Notes under the pieces: generated by a model
The model's input: only the letters and a program-made list of their open reading frames with translations
Told to the model about the DNA's origin: nothing
Databases searched by the model: none
Source of the DNA: Mytilus californianus
Taxonomy: Eukaryota; Mollusca; Bivalvia; Mytilida; Mytilidae
DNA: 64,000 nucleotides
Reading direction: 5' to 3'
Assembly (NCBI RefSeq): GCF_021869535.1
Contig: NW_026262582.1
Location: forward strand, 60,338,851 to 60,402,850
Made by a program: the position numbers and the translations under genes
In this document: piece after piece, positions 12,461 through 26,600 of the stretch
Layout: each line of letters starts with the position of its first letter
How positions within the stretch are numbered: the stretch's first letter is position 1

Positions 12461-12811
12461 GTTTAATAGCCGATGAAACCATACAGAACCTAACTTAATG
12501 CAATGACTAGTCAAGGTAACAAAACCATACACGGAGAAACGTGATATCAAAATTGTGTACTTAATATTCATAAATTGATCCAAATAAATTATTTTCCTTT
12601 TCTTAGTTTGTTTTCTTAAAATATACAACAGTGATGAAATATATATCACAATGCTCTACTCTATAAAGCGAGAAATGTCTGTGCTGGGCTCAATTACTAT
12701 TTCGATTTTTTGGTTCCGAAATCCAATGTATTGTGATATTGGTGGGTACTTTTACGAAGATAATCATAAGGATAGTATTCTCTACAACTTCGTCTTTGTA
12801 TCTTTTTTTAA

Positions 12812-12900
12812 TTCGAGCGTCAATGATGATTTTTAGGCATGTTCTGTAAAAGAAATGCGCGTCTGGCATACACATTCTTATGCCTGAATTCTATGAGGAG
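12812..12900 (+). repeat. Hammerhead-bearing repeat, decayed copy with internal insertion
   Basis: It reads GCGTCAATGATGA ... GAAATGCGCGTCTGGCATAC. The downstream half (GAAA + GCGCGTCTGGC) is well kept. The CTGATGA box is changed to CAATGATGA and stem II is disrupted. Confidence 0.5.
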
Positions 12901-12909
12901 TTTATTTCT

Positions 12910-13660
12910 TATATGGCTCAAAGGACATAGCTGTAGTAGATCATATCTCAATGATTATAATGTGATTGAGGAATTACGGCAGATCTTCATTTTTTAAAAT
13001 TTTGTCGGCAACCATTATATTCTCGGAATAATATACAATTTGATATGTAGTCGGTTGGTTGCTGCCATATTGACACATATGCCATTTTTTTTTCTAAGTG
13101 AAATAACGATATTATGAATGTGTCAATGAGACAGCATCCAACGACACAGAAATCAATGACACTTAGAATTTCTTAATCATCAGAATCTTAACAGTTAATT
13201 TTTACTTTGAATAGTTCGATAACTTAGAACATTAGCCCACATTTGAACTACCTTGGCACTATTTTGTTTGAGTTAATCTCCAATGATGGCACTGATTATA
13301 AACGTACCAGCTGATATTTAATGTATTTAACTAGATCATCATGCAAAGCGACCTTTAATCAACACATTTTAAATGACTTTGACAATTGTTTTTTGCCGAT
13401 ATCAAACAATACTATATTAAATAATTTAACAACAGTTATAATTAAAAATATTTTATATTACTATATGTAGCTTATTACATTGCGATATTTATTAGTTTTA
13501 CTGAGTGATTACTTGGATGGATATTTTTCTATAGTTTGTAATTGTTTCGTTCACATTGTCATTTAGTATTTGTACAGAAAGTAGGTTCATACTTTAATGG
13601 GCATCATCTTAAATTGTGTTCGAACTACACCTTTTCTGTATTGAAAATCAACAACAGAAA
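12910..13660. repeat. Copy 2 of a diverged ~800 bp direct duplication
   Basis: Partner of 5950-6760 (blocks listed there). Both copies lack ORFs, so this is probably an old dispersed repeat or segmental duplication. Confidence 0.6.
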
Positions 13661-13699
13661 GAAAAAAACCAATTATCAAGTCAACATGCACGCCATTCT

Positions 13700-16600
13700 T
13701 TTTTAAATGGCATTTGACCAGTTACAAATTCCAGTTCTTTCGGTCTTGCAAGTTTACGCAATAAACTACGCCTGTACCTATTCTCTTTAAAAAAATTACT
13801 CTTAAATAAAAAAAAAAGCTATATGACGTCAAAAAGTTAGTTTGTGAAAAGAAATAAAGATGTAAGTAGGTCACTACTGAAGGGTTAGCAATATTGAAAA
13901 ATATAACAACTCGTACTGTTCTATTTCTACCAATACAACGTCATATTTACAAAGAGGAATTCAAAAGGGGATACCATAGTTAAAGGAAATACAAACTTCA
14001 AGTTGAGAAAGATAAACAATTTCATAATCAGATGAAAATGACATAAGTCCAATGATCGTATGTCACATTTATTTGCGAATAGGAAAAATATTTTGAAGTG
14101 ATGCATTGATTAATGAACTAAAACCAATAAATGAATTTTTCAGTTGAATAAGGTTGGTAAATATCTAGTTAAAATTTTGTTTATGGTTTGTAACAGATAA
14201 CAAATTATTTAGCACTTGATATCTTATATGTTTATATGTCGATTTAGCGGTGCAGGGTTTCATGAAAGCTAATAGGTCGATAGATAAACTTGAGGGAAAT
14301 TAACTCGCATTCAAATGGTTAAGATTATAAGTTATCTACGTTCATATCTTCGTAGATATGGATAAAAAAAAGAATTTCTGTCAACATTTTTGGTATACTT
14401 ATCCTTTTTGTACGATATTATCTAGGCAGTACTGTATTGTTCAACTAAGAAACATAGGCTTAAGAAACATAGGCTTGAGTGGTGCTGTATCAGCTGGTAT
14501 ACATATTTATAAACAAAGTATTGTATATTTCACCTTAATAATTAGATATTTATATCAGAAATGAAAGTTGGTGGGACAAATCTTGTGCCTATTAATTAAT
14601 GATCAATGGATTGTTAAATTTATCATTTGAATAAATTCAATTTTGTAAGAAAACATCTCTATGATTTTTTCTTCTTTGACTTGATAAGATAGTTTTTGCA
14701 TTTAGTACTGTAGCTTATTTAGTAAAGAGATAATCAAGCAAGCAAGTTTTTCAACTTATAGATTTAATTAATAATTAACTGACCTTCATTTCCTTTTTCA
14801 TATATTTTTTTCCTCCAGAATTTTTCTTTACAAGGCATTTTCCATTGCTATTTCTTGCTTTTGTCCATCCATAGGCTATCATTAATTTGTCAGATTTGTA
14901 TCCAGTATGAATGAAATTTTCTAAGACGTACAGTTTCAAACGCAATAAAGATGATCTTTGTTTCACTTTTCCAATGTGTAAATTGTCACTATGCACATGA
15001 CTCTGACACATATTTTGTTAACGTTATATGACGTATGTTGAAAACAGAAAACAATGTCACCGTCAATTGTGTAGGGGATCGATAAGGGTTTTAGTTACTT
15101 TGATATGGTGTGTGGAATTTAGAAAAACAACAATTTTGAATCACAATTTCATTCATATCTCTTATAAAATCAGTATTTTAGAGTACTTTGAAAACAGGTA
15201 CAATAAAAGGAAGTTGAACATTCACTGTTTTAAACAAGAAAGATCAAGACACTCAGTCAAAACCAGCTAAAAATTGACATGACTGGTGGTCACTAAAATT
15301 GATGTATTACAGTAACAAATGATGCCTTCATAATTGTGTAGAAATTAGAAATAGGTTACCCGGTTTCATTTAAGATTTTTATCGTTCTTTTCCGTATTCG
15401 GATACGCAAACGTCAAGTTATTCAAATTCGATGTTTTTGGCAAACAAAAAAGATGGTTGATAATTTTTAGAACGGACAGGATAAAGAAATAGCAAATAAA
15501 AGTTATTTTGGACAATGTTTCTATGTCGTATTGAAACTAAATTGCTCACAAAACCTACAAACTTTAAAAATCAATTATAATAAAAGCATGACAAGTTGAA
15601 AAAACTGTTTAAACGTCGAATTTTTAGCCGATTGATTTGGCGGACTTTTTGACGTCTTCGACAACTCTAGCGCCACCTAATTAATTTCCCCTGCTATTGT
15701 TGCTGATAGAGCTTGACGACAACGGACGTTTCTAAGGACTTGCTTTCCAACTGCGTTTGTAGATTACGTATTTAATTTTACAGACATCATGGAAAATCTA
15801 CAGAATTCGATATTTCATAAGGAACAACCATGGAACTAAGGAAAACGCGCGTGAAATTCCCCGACATAATGGGTGGCAACGTCCGGGGATATGGGTTAGC
15901 AACACCCAGGGGCTATGGGTTTTGTAAAGACGTGCGTTAACCAATCAAACTCCTAGAAATATACTAAGCCGGGGATAAAAAATACACTCATTATTATTCA
16001 ACATCACAACATTTAATATTTTTTCAATGCAAAACAAGGAAGTGCTGAATAGTGCATTGTAAAAAATCTATGATCGTAGTATCATGATTCGTCAAAGTTG
16101 AAATGACAATGACTAACGTTGCTCTGACTAGCCTCTTCAAATATAAATACATAGCTTGTGTATTAGAATAAAGTCATGTCACTTGCGAAAAACCTTATTT
16201 GGGTCTCTTAATTATTCCATTGCAAAATGCCGCGCTCATCTCTCAGCTGACAAGGTGTCCGAAGGCAGACATGAATAAATGGAGAAGGCTTACGGCAATC
16301 AAAGGCATGTAATAAATTCATGACTCTAGCAACATGCATTTTAAATATATTCCATAGTGAAAGTGAAATTTTATGACAGATAATTCTTTTTATAAAAGGA
16401 ATATTTAGTGTGTTAGAAGGAATACTGTATATTGTTTTGTGATTTAATATTTTCTTATCCTTACCTACATTTTTCATATTTCACTATAAAGTGTACTTCA
16501 CTTTATGACAGGAGCGATAAGAGCAACATCACATGAGAAGCAAGACGAGCCATTATTCTGCACATTGACGGGAGAAAAAGGACTACTAGTAGTTTATACG

Positions 16601-18320
16601 AGCGAAAATTGGTTCAGTTTTCTTAATTTGATAACTGTTGTACACCGCAATAAATAATCGATATCGTAAATGCGACTTACATGTTTTATAACGAATGAGA
16701 ATAGGAAATCTCTTGATATCAATATTTCAATATAATAAACGATTCTTTTGCGAGTTTATTATTACTTTTAGAATAAGATAACGAGAGTTGATATCAAGCG
16801 ATATTCAAATTTTACGAGTTGCTTAACCTATTTCTCTTATGACCCGAGTCTCATTGTGTTAAATAAATGAATCCGCCAGTCGTTGATCTAATTTTTGCAA
16901 ATACCAGAATGACGTCATATGTCATGTATGTCCTGTTCCTTTATGAAAGTTTAACATTAGACATCGAAAAACATGTTGTACGCTTCTGAAAGTAATAAAA
17001 TTTGACAAACAAATGATTTTTGTGGGAAAGGAGCGAGTGTTTTGTGTGTTATTGATTAAATCACATATGTCCATTGCTATGGGCGAAATGTACATCGTTT
17101 CAACCTTTAAAAGTCATCAATGGCCTAATGAATAGCCTTTAAAAAAGCTAATTATAAACTTATTTGTTGCACATGTGTATACTCTATTCGGCAGTTCAAA
17201 ATAAATATAGAAAGTCAAAACCCTTTTTTTATTTAGAGTGAAAAAAAGATTTTAACAAAAACTTTACATATATACATTTTGGCACCAACAAAAAACTGAA
17301 TAAAACAATATACACCTTGGACATGTACTATACTAAATAATACAATAACATGACATAGGAAAGAGTCAACTCAGCTCACACATGTTACAAATGATATACA
17401 CAAGCTAGTGTATCTTATACAATTAGATAATAACCATGTACAAATCTAAAACAAGAGTATTTCTCGTCCCAATCTTTAATTATAGTTTGTTATAAATTCT
17501 CTTAGTAATAAAATAACTGTATCCTTTAATTCAGTGCACGGATTGCATTCATATTCATTAACAAAATGATTAGCGCATAATTGATACCAACATTAAAATG
17601 ATTGTATCTGTCTAAACCAAATGCCCTTTTAACTTATGACTCAAAAATTTATTATGAAGAACTGAGATTTAAATGTATCTTATTTACTTGTAAATGCACC
17701 AACTATATGAACAAAATATCTTTTATGTTAATCTATTATTATATAATAAAAAGATAAATAACAATCAGGCTTACATGAACGATAATTAAAGAAGATTTTG
17801 GACGAGGATAACCGCATTTTATTTAAAAAAATGTTGTCCCCTCGTTTATCCTGACAATACATCTGCAAAGGAAATTAAATCGGATATAGAATGCCTATAA
17901 AACTACAAAGGCAGATGCCAGCTATTTATTTTGTCGTGACATTTCTTCGTCTCGTCGAATTTTATTCGTGAACCCTTTCGAATTTCTATGTTCGTTTTTT
18001 GTTTCTGGAAAATCTTATTTCTCATATTTTTCTAAACTTATAATAAGTTACAATGAAATCGTATGGCAAACTCTTATATCGTTCTTGAAATCGTGCTATC
18101 TAGATTCATGCATTTATCATGTTTATCTCGAAATAACATTTTAAAGTGTGCCTCAATTTAACAAAGCAGCTTTTATGATAAGCGTTAATTTTCATAATCT
18201 ATGTTTAATGGTTTGATCCTGTCATAATTATCTCATCCATAACGTATTTGACTTTTTGATTAAAACCGCACCTTTTATTGTAATATACCTTTGTAAGTTA
18301 AGTATAGAGTAAATGTTAAA
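13700..18320. other. Gene-free AT-rich stretch
   Basis: I see no supported gene. One minus-strand ORF (15011-14775) ends near a plausible GTCAGT donor, but no partner exon or family is recognisable. A slightly GC-richer patch near 15620-15930 has no identifiable content. Confidence 0.45.
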
Positions 18321-18324
18321 ATGT

Positions 18325-18920
18325 TCTTACCATACCCCAAAGGGTCGATGTCTCTGCAAGTGGACTGATAGTCCCCGAGAGTATCATCAGCCCAGTAGAA
18401 AATATGGATTTTGTGTTATTAATATATTTTCAATTAAGGAATATATATCCCTCATGTAACTTTCTTAATCCTTGTCCGGCTTTGGCTGTACTGTCTTTTT
18501 TGGTTTATAGCTCTTCATAATATTAATAAGCTTTGGACTCAAGGAGTTTGGTCTCAAGCATCAATGAAAGGACATTTATTGTCGAAGTGCGCATTTGGTG
18601 CAGAAAAAATGGTATCGTTCATGTAATTACTACCACTGGGGCGATGCGTCGAGTAGCTAGTACTTGAGAAATGGCATACATGTAAAGAATTTTGTGTTAT
18701 TAAAATTTGTTGTTGCAAAATTTAGAAATTATTGTCAATAAAGGAATAAATCACCCTCATGCAGAGCTCTGATTCCTTTGTTCGGCGTTGGCTGTACTTT
18801 TGTCCTTTCTGGTTTATAGCTTTTCATCTTAATAAGCTTTGGATTTTCAAATAATGTGGCCTCGAACATCATTGAAGAACCATTCAGTGTGCAGCAAACA
18901 TATGTACCGTTTACATTATT
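18325..18920 (+). repeat. 306-bp tandem dimer carrying hammerhead relics
   Basis: Two head-to-tail units share CCTTTGTTCGGCGTTGGCTG (second; CCTTGTCCGGCTTTGGCTG in the first), TGGTTTATAGCT, TTAATAAGCTTTGGA and a following CATCA(A/T)TGAA box; the anchors are 306 bp apart. Unit 1 has ATGAAAG-GACA-TTTAT-TGTC-GAAG then TGCGCATTTGGTGC, a hammerhead with a complete stem II but a damaged core. Each unit also carries a GTCGATG...GGTGGACTGATAGTCC CCGAG...CAGCCCAGTAG block, well preserved in unit 1 (18340-18405) and eroded in unit 2 (18640-18670). A tandem arrangement of ~300 bp ribozyme units is the signature of retrozyme-like repeats. Confidence 0.6.
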
Positions 18921-18959
18921 TGAACATGTTAAACAAACATTGAAACATTATAATCGTTT

Positions 18960-20700
18960 TATTTATTGAGAACTTGTTCAAAAGTATGTAGATATCTTAT
19001 ACACTGGTGCTAATATTAATCTGCATTACTAACATTCATCGTATATCAAATGAATGCAATTTAAAACCGAACACGTAGAAAGATTTTATTTGGAATTATT
19101 CGGATAATCAAAAAGAAACAAAACAACATTATAAAGTATTGTTATTCTATTTACTTTGACATGATTTATTGGTACGACTGTGAAAATACAAGAAAAACAT
19201 TTAACATGCACTTCTTTTCTGTTGCAATTAATAAAAAAATAAAGATGTATTGTACATGCTCAACGATTAATATATCGTAAAACTATTTTACACCATAGAA
19301 CGCAGTATGTACTCTTAATTTCCAATGTATTACACACTTATCTATGTTCTCACACACACCTTTGTCACAGATGCTATCTACTACGCAAAACAACATCATA
19401 AACCGAATCCTAAGACTTATCTCAATTCATAAAAGTATGTTACCACAAAAGGAACGAGGATCTTTTATTCGTGTAGTTCTCCTACAACCGAAAAAATGAA
19501 GAATTTCATAAATAAAACTGATAAAAAGCTTTTTTTTTGTACATCGATTGGGCAAGGATATTTTTTTATTAATAGACAAAACAACATTGCTATAAGCATA
19601 AAAACAGATACAACATGTACAATGTAACATAAATAAATTTATGCGACAGAATAATACTGAATGAAAAACCTATTCCACACATGAAAAAAAACATAACAAA
19701 GGAAGGGGTCAGACAGGGCAAGAAAGATGTGTATAGGGCATACGATACAATTACAGGGGAAGTAATGACTTTGCTAAAGTAAAATGAAATTTGTTTGCGA
19801 CGTCAAACTGCGACATATCGGGAAAAGATGCATTTTTCGAGTGATTTAAATCATTAGCTTGACATCGAGTACGTGGACCCCACTTTTTAAAATGACATTT
19901 GACTTGATGCGGTATGAAGATTATTGATACCAATAATAATGAGGAAATCACCGCTGATTTTTTTTAAATTAGATAAATATACAGCAAAAACGCCTTTCTT
20001 TCTATACGCATGAAAATTTAATACAAAATGATTATTTACAAATTGTTACACATACCCTTTTAAAGAAGATATTCAAAATCGTTTTACAAAAATCTGCACG
20101 TGTTTACATAAAAAAAAAATTAAGTATGGCTGTCAAACGGATAGAAATATCTAAGAAATTGAAAATCTATGTAAATGTCGAAAATGTCGCCCCCATTTTA
20201 TTTAGATTTAGCACCCGAAGGTATACTTTTATAACATATTTGAAAATAAAAAAAATAGCTTGTATGCGAATTTTTGTGAATAAAATCAACGTCGGATTAA
20301 AACTGTATCGTATGCCCTTAAAATAAATATATTATATGTACCACCAAATTTCAGATTTTTACTATGTACAAATCCAAATACAATATTCTGTATTCAATTT
20401 TCAAATATGATTTAATATCACTACTTTAAGGAAACAAGTGTTCTTATCCTTTAACGAACAAGTGAACAGCATGGACTGTATCAACAAACACTAACATAAT
20501 TATATAATATAATTCAAGATAGTGTGCAAAAAGGCTTTAAAAACGTATTTGCCCTTGTCATTTGTCATTTCTGATACTTATTTTCTTCTGTAGATAATAT
20601 TATCCGTAAACCCTACTGCATTTCCTGAATCGTATTGTTTTTGAGAACATTGCACATATTTTTTAATGGTAACTGTTTCAAACATATCTGTAATATTGTT
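18960..20700. other. Gene-free stretch; 3' flank of gene B
   Basis: Nothing gene-like. The part just below 20703 should contain the 3' UTR and poly(A) site of the minus-strand gene B. A minus-sense AATAAA (plus TTTATT near 20196-20201) is a candidate but lies 500 bp away. Confidence 0.4.
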
Positions 20701-20702
20701 CT

Positions 20703-21094
20703 CTACTTATAAGGATGCATCTCCATAGTTGCAGGGACTAAGCTTTGGTATTGTTGAGCATGTTGACCGTAACTACATGAAGTTTCAGTTCCAGTTTTTT
20801 TGCCTTTCTTGATGCTGGATTCAATCATTACCTCTGAATACGCATAACAGTTTGTGTTTCGACCTGCTAATATGTTGTCGTCAATGGTATGGTAAATATG
20901 CATACTTTTCTTTTGTTCAGATGCATTTTGATTTCCTTTGCCTGACAATCTTAAAATGTTTTTTTCATCATTGGTAATTTCCGTGTTTGCTTTTTTCCTT
21001 CTTTTCTTGACCTGCACACAAGTAAAACAGCCCCCAACCAGCAGTAAAACTCCTGCTATTCCTCCGCAGTAGACAAACCACTTCAACGTTAGAA
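20703..21094 (-). CDS. Gene B last exon: transmembrane helix and cytoplasmic tail
   Basis: Acceptor TTTCATAG. It encodes VLTLKWFVYCGGIAGVLLLV (membrane helix), then a basic stop-transfer KKRRKK and a ~100-residue tail. Tail motifs are IYHTIDD, YAYSEVM and YQSL. YHTIDD is shared with paralogue C. HIYHTI and YAYSEV have the Y-x-x-I/V core but not a classical residue at -2. Stop at 20705-20703. Confidence 0.85.
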
Positions 21095-23659
21095 CTATGA
21101 AACAAGAAATACATATATGTTTATTTGCGCTGTAGCGTTTGTGTGTGTGGAAGTAATTATGCTTGGAAAGATATTATCGTTTTGATATTTGATTAAGGGT
21201 TCTACTGAGGGATACTCAAGCAATTGAGTTCTGGCTGAATCTCTGAAACATACGTATCTCATTAACGCTACCACTTTTCTGCACCATATGCACAGTTCTC
21301 CAATTAATGTCTCTTGGGTGTGATTGAGGCAAGTATATTTGCAAATGCAAAATTTAAAAACCAAAAAGGACAAACAAATAGCCAAAGCTAAAGTTATTTC
21401 CTTCAATTAATAGAAACCTTAAATCTCATCAAGATGTAACAAATATTTCTCGATTATCACACATAAGTAAAATTGTTACCCGTCTGTGTTACAGCAACAC
21501 TCTCCCCTGTGGTTCTAATAGAATAAGCGGTGTTTTCTACAAAGAATATATATCATATAACTTAAGCATGTTAAGATACTGATTTAATGTTGAACAATAA
21601 CGTAAATATTGTTTAGAAATAAGTTCAACGGATAATTGTTTACAGGTGAAATTAGAGTTTAAAAATGTTTACGAGGTTACATCTATCGTTTTGAAAATAT
21701 ATTTTATGTATATAAAGAAAAAAACTAGCAGCATACTGGTTAGTCGAGTATCCTTTTTGTTTCGTGACTTGTTTCTACCCTGCGATACTCGAGTTTTCGA
21801 GCGCTTGTTGACATTCCTTGAAACTACTAAACAAAATTATTTCTTCCGATGAAAAGAACCATTAATTCTTATAAAGATATATGGAATATATCTTGACAAT
21901 CAACATGATCAACACTTAAGAAAAACTGTTACCTGTCTGTGAATCGGGAAAACCCTTCTCCAGAGTTCTTGTGGAATCATCTGTGTTGTCTACAAAGAAT
22001 ATATAACATAACTTCTGTAATATATTTATGGTGTACATGTTATATTGAGCATTAGCGTGAATATTATCTAAATCAGTTTAATGGAAACAATTTTCCTGCA
22101 AAAAAAGATCAGAGTAAAAGAAGTTGTTTACGAGTTTTACATCTATCGTTTTGCTCAAACGTAGATCTGAATAGGATAGCTCAATTTCCAATAAATAATG
22201 CAAGTCAACCGCCTTCCTACATTACATACTAATTTGTATGTTTACTCACGAAATTCTTAAGCAGAATATCAAAGACAAAGAACGATGACACTGATATATT
22301 CTCATATAGTAATAATTTATTTATCTATATAAATTAATACAGCGATGACGAGAATTCAAAAAAGACAAGAAGGACGCATCCATATCCAGTTGATTGACGG
22401 ATGACCTAAGAAAATGACCTTCAGACGATGGAGCCATGTTAATAATCTAATATAAGTATTTGGTTACTTACACAGCAAATTTAACCAAAGACTTATAATA
22501 AATTGCACTTGAACTTGAAGCTTAAGGTTTATTGACAGTCAACCTGCAGGATAACTCGAAAATAAGATTACTTAGTCTTTACTTTTCGAAGTAGTGTATT
22601 GTGGACTTGTACGTCTTTTTGTGTTTTTTTTATATACAATAACGTTGTTACTTTTTTATCAACTTATGAGTTTAGAATATCTCAATGCAATGGTCCCCCT
22701 CGTTTCAATTTTAATGTGGTGTTTAATTTACTAAATTCTAAATAAACACATTTGTACTTATTGAATATTTAAGAGATAGAGAAAAAGAGAAATGATTACA
22801 ATGTTTAATCTGTTTGTGATTAGACACTAGACGAACTTTAATTCCATAAATAACTACTGGTGCTAAGAGAAGCCGAGATAACCCTAAAATGCATTGTATA
22901 TGCTATATTCTGTAGCATTTTAAATTGATACAAAATTAAAGGGGGAAAAGCCACAAGTTAAAGTAAGCGAAAAACATCGTTGATTTGCTGGCCTGACTGT
23001 GATGCATGTACATGTCTTTGTACTTTGTTAGATTTGTTGTCATTATTTATTCATATTGTATTATATGAACCTTATTGTATTGAATATACTATCTATAAAA
23101 ACCAATAGGGAAACATGTATCATATTAATTATTTACGGTAAACTATTTTAAATGTTAAAACTATAGTTTTGGACGGGTTCCACAGGTGGAACAGTATCTG
23201 CGTACCATACTAGAGCACCTGAAAAAAACGCCCAGTTTTAGTTGGGTTTGTGTTGCTCAGTCTTTAGTTTCCAGTGTTGTGTTTTGTATAATGTTGTTTG
23301 TCTTCTTGAATGTTTCTTGTTTTGTTTTTTTTCTTGGTTTTTTAACAATGGAGTTGTCTGTTTAATTCTAATTATGAGTTTGAATGTCCCTTTAGTATCT
23401 TTCACCTTTCTTCGAACAAAATAAAAATAGCATTCATCATTCATTTCATAATACCTATAAGATATAGAATATGTATCATTTCGAGAAAAAACATATCACT
23501 GTTGAATCATAAATTGCTTGCCTGACAAAGTATAAGCAATGGCATTATCCTTGGCTGTCACGGGAAGGCTTTTGTCCTTTGTAGTTGCAGCAACACTTTC
23601 TACAAGCGTAATATACGCAGTTTAAAACTAAGATGCAAATCATCTGGAAATTGAGTGTA

Positions 23660-23694
<35 letters not shown>

Positions 23695-26600
23695 TAGGCC
23701 GCATATGTTGTGGTCGCATTACATATATAGCATTGCTTTCAAAGGATGTCGAATGGTTAACTCAAGATCAGTTATATTTTTATAACAGAAGAATACAAGT
23801 TTATCAAAATAAATGCACTGAAGCAATCGTACAGTTCTTATTACATATTCATCTAATGATATTGCACAATATGACAAATATGTAAGAGTGTATAATGATA
23901 CATTGTATAGAACGTTGAGGAACAAAACGGAAAGGTCAAGGTCACCTGGCATGAACCTCATGTGAAATTATCTCTACATAGTAATATTCGTTAGACGTGT
24001 TGATAACAATAATCCACTAGGTGAACTGTATATTCATTTAATGTGTGCGCATAACCTTTTATCCATTTTGTGTTCAAGTTGACAAATGCACATTGCAGCT
24101 GTGCATGATTGTGAATAAAGGAAGTATACTCTGATTTTTTTTTATCTGATGTGTTTCGTGCTATGAAAAAGAAGAAAATAAAACATTTACCCGTCACTGC
24201 TAAAGAAAGACTGTTCTCCTTCATTTGAGTAGGCAAAGGAGTGTCTTCTACAAAGATATTACATAATTATGTATTATTAAACATAGTCCTACTGAAACGA
24301 AAAGTATAAAGACAAACGGTGTAGCCTAGATAAAAATAAAAGGACGAATTAAAAGAATCAAAATTCTGACTTTGGACACTATAATTAAAGAATTAAGATT
24401 ATTGGTATTGTATAATAACATTGTAGGCGGTACTTGATAAATCTTGGGTCTTAAGTTGCTTTTTATGAAGTTATTGGTTGACTGATGACTAGCTACACAC
24501 CGTAATTACAAAATTGAAGAAGGTCTTGTCTATTCAGTACGATAATATGATATAAACAGTTTAACTCCTTCTTAAACTTGTATGTTTGTTTGAATTTTTT
24601 ATTCAATTGTCTTGCTGTCTTTTGACTGCTGGATCCCAATTATTGTCACATTAACCTATTCATACTTTTATGTCTGTTTGAGTTTCTTATCCAATTTAGT
24701 CAGTATAACGGAACTAAAAACAACTGTCATACATGTGAGAGGTTAAGCTAGCTATAAAACCAGTTTTGACCCACCATTTTCTTCTGAAAATGCCTGTACC
24801 AAGTCAGGAACATGGCAGTTGTTTTTCACTTGCTCTATTGATTCATAGAGTCTAATATTATCAGTTTTACTGGACCTGCCCACCCACCCCCCCCCCCCCC
24901 CCCCCCCCCCCCCCTTTCGTGAATTTGCCATGGAGTTCGGTAGTTTTGTTTTATTTTTTTTTCGAGGCAGATTATACCTGAATGTAAAGCTACGTCCACA
25001 CTCAGTTGATACGAGGACACATCACTTGCAAGAACATAATATCTATCTTCAAGTTCAGCTGTATTTGTTTTTACTCCTGAATGCTCCATGTTAGCTGAAG
25101 ACGATATTTGACCTGTCTTTTGAGGTCAACCCACTTCAATGCCACAGTTTGATAAATCAGTATTTCTTCAGTATTCCATATACATTTGCAATGAATTTAT
25201 ATTCATTTTCATCATAAAGACGACAAGCAAAAACAAGCATGAACAGATTCGTCGAAGTTTAAATAAGCGTTTCGCTGAAAATACCTATCCATGATTTGCA
25301 ACAAAGAGAACAAATGCCGTACCTCTGATTGTTCCGGGAAAGCCTCTTTCTAATGTTTTAGTAGTATAAAAAACGTCTTCTACAAAAAAAAACATAGCAT
25401 ATGCGTTACTTTCTAACGATGAGAACAGAGTAAAGGAGAAAATAAATAAAAACATGACCATATGATGTTGAGGCTAACATGAAAAGAGAAATATCTTTTT
25501 TGTGTTTAAATATATCACTAATACATGGTTTGATATTTGGGCATGATTTCGATTGTATAAACTGAACTGCATATTTTAACATTAAGTTTTAGATGAAAAT
25601 ATTGTTGGAAGATTAACATTAAAAAACATATGTGTTGCTGTATGAAATGCACGACATATTTAGCAATACGTTTATTATTGAAATATTGATATTGACAAGC
25701 TTGTTGCGTAACGGTCAAGTTGATCATTATTTTAAAGCAATGCTTAGATGTCATTTTGTTTTTATCCGCACTAAGTTTCATATACTTCTTGCTAATGCGG
25801 AAGTTCGTGTCTAAATATAATATCTTTTGTATGATCATTTTTTTTTTAAATTTACTATTTACAAAATTTTGAAATAGTGAAGATGTTCTTATATGACCTT
25901 AACTGTAATTTGAAAAACTCCTGGAGATTGTGGGTCCTCAATGCTCTCCAACTTCGCACTTTATGTGGCCTTTTTATTCGAGCTTCACTGATGAGTCTTT
26001 TGTAGACGAAACACACGTCTGGCGTACAAAATGATTAGTCTGGCATTTCTGACAAGTATCTTTACATAACTGCTTAGTCAATTGTCTAGAGTACCCAATC
26101 TTAAAGTAAAGGACGGCCTAGTTTCAGGGATATATTTGTTATTGTCCGTTCCCTTTTTTTATTCTGGTGATTAAATTAAATTTGGAAGGATTGAGAACTC
26201 TCCCTTGCCAACTAAAAGTATAATCCAACCCAATGTGTTCGTGCCTGTTCAATTAAAGAACCTGTTCAAGGTATTTTTCCATAATTGTTTTTTTTTTCTC
26301 ATAAATTTACAGGTATTCACATTTATTTCTCTAATGGCACAACACTCAAGCAAATGAGAAAAATGCATAATATGGTAAAACAGTATGAAATATATGAATC
26401 ATATATAACATTTTCATTATTATGATAAAATTAGTAGTATTAGTTTATGGTAGTTTTAAGTTATTCCAGACTCAATTTTTGTTTAGTCGCGGATTTCTGT
26501 GTTTCTTTTCTGAAGGCAGAATCTTTAATAAAGATGATTTACCACTATAACACAAATCAATTTAACAAACACAACACGAGGAAATCACAAGATATCTAAA

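Noticed and set aside
14775..15011. Minus-strand ORF ending near GTCAGT, possible first coding exon
   Set aside because: No recognisable domain, signal peptide or partner exon; a single plausible donor is expected by chance.
16208..16477. 89-codon minus-strand ORF with several Cys/His
   Set aside because: No zinc-binding spacing and no neighbours; treated as chance.
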